This document shows, piece after piece, positions 12,455 through 23,967 of a stretch of DNA of 64,000 nucleotides. Each line of letters starts with the position of its first letter. The stretch's first letter is position 1. The notes beneath the pieces were generated by a model. It worked only from the letters and a program-made list of their open reading frames with translations, ran no database searches and had not been told where the DNA came from. A program made the position numbers and the translations under genes. Source of the DNA: Cheiracanthium punctorium. Taxonomy: Eukaryota > Arthropoda > Arachnida > Araneae > Cheiracanthiidae. The stretch lies in NCBI GenBank assembly GCA_038373885.1, contig JAWZYV010002500.1:682001-746000 (forward strand), written 5' to 3'.

Positions 12455-13370
12455 AATTTTCGCAAAATCTCAAAATTTAATCAACATTTTGAAATATTGG
12501 AAGCTTAGAATTTAAGTTGAGTGACAACCTATCATGTCACTCATATTCGTTTCATTCCCTGCAGTCTTTATTTCGTGATGCTGGAAACAATTTTCAGCAT
12601 TTTAAAACGATTTTCGCAAAATCTCAAAATGTAATCAAAATATTTTTAAAATTCAACGCCTATAAATTAAGATTAGCAACTACCTATCATATCACTAAAT
12701 TTCGTATCATTCGTACTAGTCGTTATTACGTGAAGTTTGAAGAAATCATCATTGAACGTATTTTGAGAGAATTTTCACAAAATCTCAAAATCTAATAAAA
12801 ATGTTTAAAAAATTGGACTCCTATAGTTTATGTTGAGCAACCATCTATCCTGTGACCAAATTTCATATCATTCGCTTTAGTCATTATTACTTAATGCGGG
12901 AACAAAGATTCACTCAGTTTTAAACGATTTTCGCAAAATCTCGAAATCTGATCAATTTTTTTTAATTAGATGCTTATAGTTTAAGGTGAGTGACCACCTA
13001 TCATTTCACCAAATATCATTTTTTCACCTTTGCAGTTATTACGTGATGTGCGAACACAAATTTACGCAGTTTGAAATGATTTTCGCAAAATTTCAAAATC
13101 TAGTCAAGATTTATTTTTAATTCGACGCCTATGTTTTACGTTGAGTGAGCACCTATCATGACACCCAATTTCATATCATTCGCTTCAGTCGTTTTTACGT
13201 GATGCTCGAACACAAATTTACGCAGTTTGAAAGGATTTTCGCAAAATCTCAAAATCCAATCAAGATTTTTTGAAAATTCGACGCCTATGTTTTAAATTGT
13301 GTGACCACCTATCATGACACCAAATTTCATATCATTCGCTTCAGTCGTTTTTACGTGATGCTTAAACAAA
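12455..13370. repeat. ~155-bp tandem array inside the Helitron
   Basis: Six diverged units, marked by TTTTCGCAAAATCTCAAAAT near 12458, 12611, 12773, 12929, 13081 and 13237. They also share ACCTATCATG and TTTCATATCATTCGCTT words. Spacing is 152-161 bp. Confidence 0.88.
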
Positions 13371-13379
13371 AAAAGCGTC

Positions 13380-13381
13380 AC

Positions 13382-13412
<31 letters not shown>

Positions 13413-13418
13413 CAGACA
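13380..13418. repeat. (ACAGAATG)n / (ACAG)n microsatellite
   Basis: Three GACAGAAT units pass into GACAGACAGACAAAC, the internal CAGACAGACA signature found near the 5' end of all the Helitrons in this window. Confidence 0.85.
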
Positions 13419-13531
13419 AACTTTTTTTTGAGGGTCGCATCGGATTCCCGGGTGCTTGAAACGGATAGAAATCGCAAAATTTTTGAATTCCAAGAAATGT
13501 ACAGACAAAAGTCTAATTTTATTTATATAGA

Positions 13532-14104
13532 TGCAGTGAAAACTGGAATGATGTTAATGTCACAAACGCTTGGAGGGCTAAGTTTTATAGAGTCAGAATC
13601 TCTGCAATGATTTTTTTCTTTAAAAATTATTTTACCGCTTCGCTTTAAATTTTGTCCATGAATGCAAGTACGCAGTCCGTTACAAAAAATACATGAGCAC
13701 TGTATGAATTGAATAACAACTACGAAATTCATCATGCAAATACTTATCAGCAAATTATGCAAATGACCAACCATGCAGGACTAGTGGAATGTAGGAAGAC
13801 ATGCAACGCTCATATGAACTGCGCTTAAGGTAGAACTTAAAAAATCAAGTACGCTTGGTGATGGACATTTACAATCGAAGTTAAATACGTGGCGAACACG
13901 AAAAATGCTCTACAATCAACTCTCATATCCGACTGTGTTGTAAAATGTTGGGAAGGGTCGCTTTATAAACCTAAGAAAAATCAGCTGATCGAACAACCAG
14001 ATCAAGCAGCATATTGCACAAAGCCATATAGTAGTTGCTCGGAAATAGAAGATAGTGACTCATTATAGACACACTTAAAAGGCGGAGAAGCAACAGACCT
14101 CCTC
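13532..14104. other. No gene recognised
   Basis: May hold the decayed left part of the Tc1 relic that follows, but no terminus was found. Confidence 0.45.
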
Positions 14105-14440
14105 AGGCATCCAGTGTGCGAAAGGATAGTAGAACTTCGTGAGAAGTAAAGTTCGTGCAAACAGCTAATGAATCAAGAATACGCCCCATTTCAAAAACTT
14201 ATTAAGTAATATCAAGGGATGCCATTCGGAGACGATTAAATGAAGCTGGGCTCAACGTTATGGCAAACATTATGCCTATTATTTCTGACACACTAACACA
14301 GGTAGTGTCCACTGGAATGATACTGTTCACAATCATTCCGATAGGAATACTATTATTTTAAGCGACAAATCCCGATTTACAATTGGCAATCTACTACAGC
14401 TTTCTCTATCGAAAGGCACACTGCCGTCGGTCGTTTGCAG
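14105..14440 (+). pseudogene. Degenerate Tc1-like transposase
   Basis: Three pieces in shifting frames resemble Tc1 transposase in the right order. At about 14116 the frame reads VCERIVELREK, the usual start of the N-terminal paired-like helix-turn-helix. At about 14223 AIRRRLNEAGLN corresponds to the end of the DNA-binding region. At about 14361 SDKSRFTIGN corresponds to the segment with the first catalytic aspartate (family form ..FSDESRF..). Several stops and frameshifts separate them, and no segments with the second or third acidic residue were found. No terminal repeats were identified. The relic is inactive, and I am fairly sure of the family from the ordered motifs. Confidence 0.65.
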
Positions 14441-14856
14441 CACGTTCAAAATTTACTGAAGCCGTAGGACTGTTTGTGCTGGATTAGCGAAATTAAACGC
14501 CACTATTCAAAGGGCCATTGTGGCCGTTGTACTATCAGAATAGAAAAATATTTGGATAACATGCACTTCGGAAAATGAGCTTGAGATTGCCCTAGTAAGC
14601 AATCTTGATTCAAAATATGTCCACTAGGTAGCTTTTGTGTGGAAAATCAGCAAATGTAACAATGGAAAGGGTAATTCAAAATGTACAAACAATTTCGACA
14701 TTTCAATAGTTTTTAAATTTGGATCATGTTTTGAGTGTATCTCGCCATGCAAAACGCCACCTGGTGCACATATTTTTTACTAAGCTTTTCAAAAAACTTG
14801 CGTCCCAGCATCTCGTATACAGTCCATACTTCAAAATTTGTGGCAATCTGCTAAAC

Positions 14857-15183
14857 CAGTGCTTCTCAACCTTTGGGGCGCTACCCCCAAGGGGGCGCAG
14901 CGCGTTTGAAGGGGGAGGGGGCGAGGAAAACGAAAGAGCAAATAGTGATGCATGTTTTTAAAAAAATCATCTTATTTATTCTCCTTTTTCTCAAAAATAT
15001 ATACATTTTCGCTTAAACTGTTCATTCAAACTTTATTGATGTCATTATTTTGTAGAAAATTCGACTAAATGTTCATTGTCAAAAATTAAAAAACTGAATG
15101 TATGCTGAAAAATGTGAGGGGTGGGGGGCGCCACCGTAAGTTAGCCTTTGGGAGGTGCGAAGTTAAAAGGTTGAGAACCGCTC
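14857..15183. mobile_element. Non-autonomous hAT element
   Basis: Ends are CAGTGCTTCTCAACCTTT and, reversed, GAGCGGTTCTCAACCTTT. Flanks TGCTAAAC (14849-14856) and TGCTAATC (15184-15191) form an 8-bp target duplication with one change. The 327-bp interior is GC-rich at both ends and AT-rich in the middle, without a coding frame. Confidence 0.87.
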
Positions 15184-15373
15184 TGCTAATCCGTTTTAGC
15201 TTTAGAATTCTGTTTATAGAGAGAGTTTAAGTATAACAACTCTGTAGTATGTGTCCGGCCAAGTTCTGTTTCTCAGTGCAACAACGTTCCCACAAACCCC
15301 TGGACTTTCGCAACAGTGTTTTAGATGTGTTGCGCTTAAATACACTTTTAAGTCTGCGAATCATTCACCAATT

Positions 15374-15568
15374 CAGAGCCTGATTATGACCAACGGGGTC
15401 CCCGGGTATTGATGAATTTGGGGGCCCCCATCTATCAAATTTGTTTTATTTTTCATAAAATTTTGATATAAAAAATATATTTCAGAACAATATTTAAAAT
15501 TGGGGGCCCTTTAGAGCCGGGGGCCGTGGGCAAAGTCCCGATATGATGCATGCGATAATAAGGCCCTG
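15374..15568. mobile_element. Short hAT-type MITE
   Basis: The 195-bp unit has ends CAGAGCCTGATTATGACC and, reversed, CAGGGCCTTATTATCGC. The possible duplication is CACCAATT / AATCAATT, six of eight matching. The interior has mirrored GGGGGCCC words. Confidence 0.78.
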
Positions 15569-15576
15569 AATCAATT

Positions 15577-16768
15577 GAGAATGATTCTGACATGCTGAGC
15601 CAGAACCTTCAGCCATCTCAGAATGCCGAGTGATCTCATATACCAGTTGGTGTGTTTGTGGCATGATTTACTATCACAGCGGGACATTTGTCTCTTAACG
15701 TGTGTTTATACAGTAGGTTTCACAGGCGATTCGCAGTCTTCTATTCTTTTACTATAGCACTTACTTTCTTTGTTATTTCATATCAGATCAATGGCACTCG
15801 GAACGTCTGTAAAACCCACTGTCCCAATAGAACACTTAGCGACTGCCTGACTTGCCGTATATTCACTCGAGTTATAGGGGTGTTTTTGCAACGAATTAAT
15901 GAACACGTTCTTTGTTCCACTATTTTCATAAACGTTAATAAAAAGTACCCAATTTCTCCCATGCTTTGATTATTTCTAGAACAGACCTAGAACACAATAC
16001 TATGCCAATTACATAGTTATGGATCAGTTCTTTATGGATGTAAATATTTAACATTTATTGCGCAGATTACACATAAAGTGAGGAATTAGTTACATTAAAA
16101 ATCTAAAACATACTGTTCTTCTTTCTTTTACAACTCTGAATTTAAAACTTAAAAATAAATAGATGAATAAATAAAAGATGTAGAAGAAGCCAAGTAGCAG
16201 ATAAAAATTAGTCCCTTGTGGAACTTTTCTTTCTTCTAAAAGTAAAAAATGATCTTCAGGCACTTCACTTTATTCCCGAAACAGAAACGTTCTAGCAATG
16301 TTTTGAACAATTAAATAAAACTATATTTCCAGCATCGATGCCCAAAGGTACTATTTTAAGAAATATCTAATAAAATTTTCATTTTGCATTCCTATGTTTG
16401 ATTCTCTTTTATGAATGAATTGTTATTGCTCTTGAAGTGGATTTAGTTGAAATATGCAAAGAATTAGTATTAATATAATCTACCACATAAAAGTACTCAT
16501 CCATTCTGTAAAATTAAATAAACTGTAAATCCTGTCAAAATTCGATAAGTTTATGTATATATACATATATGTATGAAGGTGTCTCAAAAAGGTGGTAACG
16601 CTTTTCTACGGGAGTCGTATGCATATGTATAATGTGTAACATTTTGAAAATTAAAAACAGGAATATTTTTTTGCGAATTCTTTTTTTTCCTTACCTTATT
16701 TTAAGACTTTTTGAATTGACATTGCCCACTTATCTGTTATAGAGAAAGAATTAATGTTTGTTACCACC

Positions 16769-16771
<3 letters not shown>
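15577..16771. other. No gene recognised; possible decayed TIR element at 16578-16772
   Basis: GGTGTCTCAAAAAGGTGGTAAC near 16579 and TTACCACCCTGTA near 16760 are opposed, sharing GGTGGTAAC, and may be the ends of a ~190-bp MITE. A 93-codon frame at 15688-15969 has several cysteines but no recognised domain and no splice support. Confidence 0.4.

Positions 16772-16859
<88 letters not shown>
16772..16859. repeat. (TA)n microsatellite
   Basis: 88 bp of uninterrupted TA, beginning right after CACCCTG. Confidence 0.95.
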
Positions 16860-16860
<1 letters not shown>

Positions 16861-18282
16861 GGACTTAAGTCATGCATGTGTATGCTGCATAAATTACGAC
16901 ATAAATATCTTAATTAAACTATTAATAATTAATATCTAACTTATATTTCTAGCGAATCAATTAACTTCTGCTTTTATATCATTTATCATTTTTACAGAAA
17001 TTATTCCCAGAAAGAATCATTTATAATTCATCTTATCTCCGCCGAATATTAAATTCATTTAATCACATTTTTCACCCTATCAAAGCATCTGTTATTAACG
17101 TAACATTACAGCAAGTCTCTCTATTGTTCTTGTATTATTTAACAGATGCATGTACACGATATGTTAATGATGCAGCCTCCCATTTGTTTGTTTGTTTCCC
17201 AGTAAGCGCGCCTGTGTTTGATTAATTATGGTTTTTATAGCCCAACTATGAGAACACTACTGATTCCTGCACTAGTTTCTCCTTAGTAGTTCCAGATTAT
17301 ACAACCGTAAAGAAGCCGAGATTAATGGATTTTTAACATGCACGCTTAGTTTTGTGGCTGCTTATAGTTGTTTGCACAAATATGTTAGAACATTTTGTTG
17401 GATTTTCAAAATTTATCTCATTCTAAATCAATTCATTTATAAACGGAAAACAAGTGGTAGAAGTGAAAATGAAAATTAATGCCTTAACATTATTTTTTAG
17501 TATATTCAGCCGAAACGACAGTGTGTAAATTCAGAATCGTAAATTACACACGCGCACAAATGTCTAATACGTAAATAAATTTTCGCCAATTATCTGAGTG
17601 TAAAATATTATCGTTTATAAGTCTTTAGGAGCAAAGGCATTATTTTCCTATTCAGCGATATTACGAAACGTTTAAAATTTTTTTAGCAAGCATTGCTATA
17701 ACCTTGGCATTTGGATGAGTTTACCCCGTCTAAGATTTTTTTCTTGGAGCGTAACTTGGATAATCTTTTATGTACAAAAAGATGTACATATATATGTAAT
17801 GAAATGCATGTAATGAAATTTCTATCTACATTATTAATGGAAAAAAAATGAACTGTTTCACCACAGAATGATGCTAAATTATCTGCAACCTATCTATGGA
17901 GAATGTTGAGCCAGGACTTGATGCTTAAACTGATCCACGGAACCAAATCATGGGAAAAAAGTTTCCATAGAAAGCTGTCAGCTAATTTTGCACCTGAATT
18001 TGGTAAAATATTGAACTACACCTATTAGTATAATAACATTATACATAATTATCTATTGTTTACATTCAGTGAAGATCTAAAACATGTCATGTGAGTTTCT
18101 CTTCCATACATGTGCTGTTCACATTAATGCACACAACTCTCGCACCCAATCTCTGTTTAGAAATAAACTTTGCTAAAACCCTCTCATTCAGTTTGATCGA
18201 ATTTGTGAATTCTATTCATTTCTAAATAAAGTGAGGTCAATAACTCGTCCATGCCGTTGCATTTTATCTATAAAATATACAT
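16860..18282. other. No gene recognised
   Basis: The patch 17030-17300 is less simple in composition than its surroundings and contains TTTGATTAATTATGG (homeodomain-like TAATTA). It might be a conserved non-coding element, but that needs alignment to relatives. Confidence 0.4.
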
Positions 18283-19273
18283 AGGGGAAGGTGGGCCAAA
18301 ATCATCCTAGAGAGCAAACGATCCACCGATATTTTTTTTCCACATAGGCAGTGCTATCTAACAGGTAACACATAAACTACTTGTGCCATGTGAAGAAGAA
18401 GCAATGGCGATATTTAAGCGATGGGTGCTTTACGTGCCGAGAAGAGTTTTTCAAAAAACTGGGTTTTATCGTATCTCTTATAAGGTAAGCACTACTCTTC
18501 CTGTTTATTTAGAAATAAAGTCTTTAATGTACAGAAATATGACTTGGTTTACTGAATAGAGTATGCTTTGAGAAGTGAATTACACTTGTTTAGTTTCTTA
18601 TGTTTCTCGGTGTGTTCCAGTAATATTATTTAGGTAGTAGTTTGTTAGGTAGTATTTGGGTAGTAGTTTGTTAGGTAGTAGTTTGTTGGTAGTAGTTTGT
18701 TTGGTGCAATATTTTTTAAGTAGGTAGACATACTGCTGGGTAAAATGACCTATCGACTGAAGAAACTCCAGTACCGGGTCCTAGTCATCATAGCAGCCGT
18801 TCAGACGATCTCAAAATGCACGTGTCCCATTACATTATTTAATATATATCTGCGTTTATTGTAGGCCACAGTTTTCGAATTATAATTTTGAACAGTTCCA
18901 TTTTATTGTTTGTGACACTTTCTTATTTTAAAATTTTCATAAATTAAATATGCATACTATATGATTTAAAACTTATTTTATTTCATTATGTACAGTCATA
19001 ATTGCTTTTACATCTTTTATTTTGCAGATAAAAACAATCTACAATTATTTTTGAATGAAGGGTCATTTTGCCTTGTGTGCGGGTAAAATGATCCATTTGA
19101 CACATTTTTAAAATTCTATTTTTTTCATAATTTAGTGTGGGTTTAAAATATTATTAATATATATATTAATGATCTAAAGTATAGTGTAAAATAATGTGAC
19201 AAAGTTTTATTTACCATTTATGATATTTTATGCAAGTTTTCCTCTTAAGAGGATCATTTTGGGCCACCTCCCC
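18283..19273. mobile_element. TIR element with GGGGAAGGTGGGCC ends
   Basis: The left end AGGGGAAGGTGGGCCAAAAT and the reversed right end GGGGAGGTGGCCCAAAATGA face each other 991 bp apart. Flanks ATATACAT / ATATACAG could be an 8-bp duplication, although an indel in the repeats leaves the exact boundary open. GGGTAAAATGA(C/T)C words recur inside (about 18738 and 19081). No transposase frame. Confidence 0.72.
18631..18704. repeat. Minisatellite, ~15-bp TTAGGTAGTAGTTTG units
   Basis: About five imperfect units of TAGGTAGTAGTTTGT, inside the 18.3-kb TIR element. Confidence 0.85.
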
Positions 19274-22200
19274 ATATACAGGACGTGTCTAAACTCAGGT
19301 GGTGGTTAGAGAGAACACATCTAAACAAGCAATTTTTGTTTTCCTACAAAGCAAATTCCTATCAAAGCAGTAAGATGCTAAAATTTCCAGAAAAATTATC
19401 TTCACCGCATGTTTAGATTCGTTCGTCATTTCTAATCCACGTGTCACTAGCTCAATGTTAACACCATGAAATGGTTAATCGTTTGCGTTATGCCCATGCT
19501 TATAAGAAAAAAATCTTGTTCAGATATATTATATCATCTATAAAAATGTGAACCAAAAGTTCTGATTGATCCCGCATATATGCATAAATATCTAAAGAAA
19601 TCCAATTTCTTTCTTTTTTTTTTAAGTAACCAATTTCATGAAATAACTATAACTTCTACAACCCTCTGTTTCGTTGTTTGAGATGCACATAAAATTGCTG
19701 AGTAAAACTTCATATGGTGGTCTGCAACAATCGTTTCTTATTTTTTGCAGTATTTATATGCCTTTTTCTCATTCACCAGCTCTAGAAGTGACCAGCGGAA
19801 ATGCTTATAAAGTAAGTGGGAATGGAATATTTTGATTTGTCAAATAATGAAGCAAACAGAAAATTTCTACTGACTGTTTATTTTATTTTATTTATTTATT
19901 TATTTTTTGTATTTTCTAAATGAATGTTTTTTTTTTGGGGGGGGGGTTGACGGTCAATATATATAAGCATTGTTTTCCTTGTTCATGTAAATGTTTATGT
20001 TATGTTATGTTTATGTTTTACAACAATCTTTCAGTGTGGAAAGCTACATAAAATTGATTAATTTTTTAAATTGCTTATGTGCTTTTTTATTTTGTTTGTG
20101 ACTTTTTTTACATACTTTTAACCATTGACAGCGAATGTGTAAGACTTGGATATAAATTAAGTTACAAATAAAAATATTTATGAACTGATGATAAAAATAG
20201 AAAGAAAACACCTTAGTAAACTTCTGTTTTCATTCGTTGTTAAAAACATTCATAAACAACGTACTAAAGATATAATAAGATTTATTATGATATGCAGCTA
20301 AAAATTTTGAAGTCGCATTTTTTCTTCCGATTGGGAACTCTCCAATATTTAAGCACTCCTTTCCAAGAGAAATGCCAATACATGTCTCAAAACTTTTATT
20401 GGGCCGTCTTGAATTTTAATAAATTTTACTTCATAAATATTGAAATATTCAGTATTGATTTCCTATCCATTTCTGTACAACTCCTACCATCTTTGCATAG
20501 TAAATATTGATATATTCATACTTCACTCTTCATTTATCATATATAAACTTCAGTATTTATTAATATGTACCAGGCATATGCCCTGGTAATAAGACGCACT
20601 TTATAGATGATTCATGGATTTAGAGATGTATGTAACTTTCTTGAATATAAATAAAGGATTTGTCACACAAGAGTGATGTTTATAGATTGACACTTTTGTT
20701 TTATTTTTGTTCTAATCTCTTTTTATTCGCTTCCACTCAGATGGAGAATTAACATATTTGCATTGATGTGCCACTAAAAACTTCTTAATGTTAATATTTC
20801 TAGCGTAGTACATTGAAAATCTAATAAGGGGAATAGAAGGAGTGTTAGCTACGACATATAGTATTTAATTATGTATTAATACTTTTTACGAATATAAGTG
20901 GATTTAGTGAATTCGGTAAGTAGGTGCTATATCATATTTGAGTACAATAGTTACTTGATTGTCGACAAGAGTCAGATTTAGTTCTAATTTTGGCATATTT
21001 TTATGATAAGTTAACGTGTACCTAAACCGATTAAGTGACCCATGAATATACTCGAGGTATGGGCTAAGGAATCCAGCCACCCCCTCCAAAATTTACATTT
21101 TTGTTAATTGGTTGTCAATTATCGAACCTTTTTGTCAGAAATTATGTCTTTTCCACCCCTCACGATATTTTAAAAAAAAATCTGACTGCATGTCTTGATG
21201 TGATAGTTGGACCATGCAAGAGCCAGTAGGTAGAAAAATAAAATTATATGGATCATACACAATCTTTATTTATGATTCATGTATACATAAACGACAGCAC
21301 CTGAACTTGTAGGTAAATGTGGTCCAATATTTCCAATAAGTACATGTTCTGGTATAAAGGTTAGAAATTGCGTTCACTTATATTACAACGGTTATTTAAT
21401 GCTTGCGACATACTAGATCCAATACAAAAAGACTGGTAGTAACGCATGTCATACAGTTTTTTCAAAATCTTCACAATGCATCGGAAATGCATTAAGCTAC
21501 GCTTAGCGCCCTACAATTTGTCGTCCACTTTAGGATGCTTCAATATAAAAAGGAGAACAAAATCCGTGTAGGACATATTTTGCTAGTTAAAAAGCATGAG
21601 TACTAACTACATTCAACTAGTACGAGTACTAATTACTTAACGAGTATTAATTAGATTAACTACATTTTGTTTTATCTTATTTTTGTTAAAATTCTTAAAT
21701 ATTATTACGTTGAATGAATGATTAGCATTAAAAAAACACCCTAATTTATATAAAAATAAGCACTACTATCGATCTTTATAAAGTCAGTCTTTTCTTCAGA
21801 TATTTCAGTAATATGCATGACGTGCATTTAAAAACTATTTTGTCGATGAAAGACTAGAAATTTAAAATACAAGATTAAACTTTTTATCTATAATTTCAAT
21901 ACTTTAGATAACAAGAAGTTAATTTAAGTTAATTTTCTTAATGGAAACATATAATATTAAAAATGAATACACATTTTCCCTTCAGCTGTACGTTATTAAT
22001 GTTAATTTTTAAATTTAAAACTTTATAAACACATTATAAATTAATGTCAGTGGTGAAAAGTATTATAAATACAAAACAATCTACGTATGAACGGAATCTT
22101 CAGATTTTTTGTAGAATGAAATGAATGCATAAACTTAAATTTTTAGCAAATAATTTCTTGAAATTTTCCGTTTTCATATACAAAGCATTCATAAAAGAAT

Positions 22201-22388
22201 AATCTTATGATAGTTTATTATACTTCATTATTACTTTTTGAAGTATACTTTTTAATTTTGGGGCTTTATTATGCATGCGTAAAAGCTTCATTTAAGTTTT
22301 ATGAATAATTAAAATATAATATGGTAAGCACTAATTTGTTTCACAAAAAATTAATTTGATTTTATTTGTTAAATTGATTTGATTTATA
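19274..22388. other. AT-rich stretch, no gene recognised
   Basis: Contains a G run near 19936-19947 and (TTTA)n-like simple sequence near 19880-19910. No coding or RNA signal supported on either strand. Confidence 0.55.
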
Positions 22389-22742
22389 TTTAAATACATA
22401 AGTAATTTAAATATACCATTACATCTATATTCATGTTAATTTTCATTTATCCTTAATCAAACAGCTAAAAAATTAAAGTAATGAATACGTTCTATTTAAT
22501 TAAAAAGAATAAATTAAATATGGGTTTTAAATTTGAAGGTAATTATAAAAACATTATTTTAATGTTGTTATAATTACATTCTATTTAAATAAAAAGAATA
22601 AATTAAACATGGGTTTAAATTTGAAGGTAATTATAACAACATTATTTTAGTACTTTAATTTTTTAGCTGTTTGATTAAGGATAAATGAAAATTAACATGA
22701 ATATAGATGTAATGGTATATTTAAATTACTTATGTATTTAAA
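22389..22742. repeat. Perfect 92-bp inverted repeat around a direct duplication
   Basis: The left arm 22389-22480 and the right arm 22651-22742 are exact reverse complements over all 92 bases as I read them. The 170-bp centre holds two direct copies of a ~72-bp segment (about 22490-22561 and 22579-22650, both with AAAAAGAATAAATTAAA). No target duplication is evident. Confidence 0.9.
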
Positions 22743-22771
22743 GCATTTAAATAACTTAGTTTTTTTTTAAA

Positions 22772-23955
22772 GAGTAGGGGACAAGGCCCCCTACGCTCGC
22801 TACGCTCGTTTTTCGTAAAAAAAGGCATCATTTCTACAAACAAAACCCAAATATTGGATCAGATAGAATGTTACCGAGCTACACATTGCTTGGTTCTTGC
22901 ATGTTCCTTGGAACGTGAAAATTTAAACTTCTCACTATTTTTAATTATGTGAAACCCATGGAATAATTGCGTATTAGCCAATTATAGCAATTTTTCAAAA
23001 TTTGGCGATATGCGTATATGTATAGTTAATAATTAGCTCTAAACAAACAGTACTTCATATGTTTTCTTTGAAAAAAACTAAGGAACAGCTAGGATAGCTT
23101 GCAACCAATGGCGACTTTTCATTATTTGGCGATTTACATATGCTCACAACCTATACTGCTCATGAAAGGTTTTCGGAAAACCGTTATCCATATTTTCATA
23201 TCCATAATCCTTTCCAGATTGGCGTATTTAGCACCACGAAATGTATCATCTCGCCGTGCTGGCAAATATCCATAACTGCTATAATGGCATAGTTAACGCC
23301 ACCAAATATTTCTACGGGTAGCAAATACTCCAGCTGAACCGAACCGGCTTTAAAGTAATCTGTATTTTAATTATTTTTCACTTTCAAGATACTGGGTTCT
23401 AACATTTTGAAACTCGCAGTTTATATTCACCCTGCTTGGAAAGATACCATTTTGCCAGACCGCACCTAATGCAAAGATGGCGCTTTTAAAATCAGTTACA
23501 ATTAGTTATTCTGTTTTGGAAAAACTAATAATCGCTAATTCTAAACTTCTGTTGTCTAAGTGAACTTACTATTTGAAAATTGTCAACTTTGTGTAACAAA
23601 CCTTTGAGTTATTTGTTTCATATACATTTTAATTAGGCGTAAAATGGGTGTAATTCTACTTCATGTTTGTCAATTTCATGCGATTCTACATACTTGGAAT
23701 TGCTTTGTTGCAAAAGAATGAATGATCTTATGCCAAATCTGGCAACCATTATATTTATTTTTTCAGTTTTTTATTAATATCTTCTAAACTAATTCGATTT
23801 TCGAAATTTAAGTCAGCTTATTATGGTTCCTCGGAATTTTCTGTATCCGCGGACACCTTAGTCGAAACTCAAATCCCCACGGTTTAGGAGGAGATAGCCG
23901 AACAAGCTCTTGACAGCGGCGGCGGCGACAGCGGCCGTTACTTTTTTTTTAGAGA
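22772..23955 (-). mobile_element. Diverged Helitron
   Basis: The right part (about 23765-23955) matches the 5' regions of the other Helitrons: TATC(T)TCTAAACTAATTCGA, CGAAATTTAA, GTCGAAACTCAA and CGGTTT.GGAGGAGAT. Read on the minus strand the 3' side has a strong hairpin, GTAGGGGGCC-TT-GTCCCCTAC, near 22782-22802, but the CTRR end is not intact. It nearly abuts the next Helitron, 12 bases away. Confidence 0.6.
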
Positions 23956-23967
23956 CTTATATTATAA

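Larger units (their letters stand above)
12213..13531 (-). mobile_element. Non-autonomous Helitron
   Basis: Read on the minus strand it starts TCTATATAAATAAAATTAG at 13531 and ends CAGCTAG at 12213, preceded by a hairpin CCTGTC-GAG-GACGGG. The flanking host bases are A and T, as expected for Helitron insertion between A and T. The body consists mostly of ~155-bp tandem repeats; no Rep/helicase gene is present. A plus-strand relative with the same 5' module lies at about 54730-55080. Confidence 0.85.

Noticed and set aside
12455..13370. Regularly spaced repeats as a CRISPR array
   Set aside because: Units are ~155 bp, diverged throughout, inside a eukaryotic Helitron; no short identical repeats with unique spacers.
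16754..16939. 61-codon frame with Tyr-Ile repeats
   Set aside because: Translation of a (TA)n microsatellite.
17030..17300. Conserved non-coding element suggested by TAATTA-rich, complex sequence
   Set aside because: Cannot be told from ordinary AT-rich DNA without a comparison genome.
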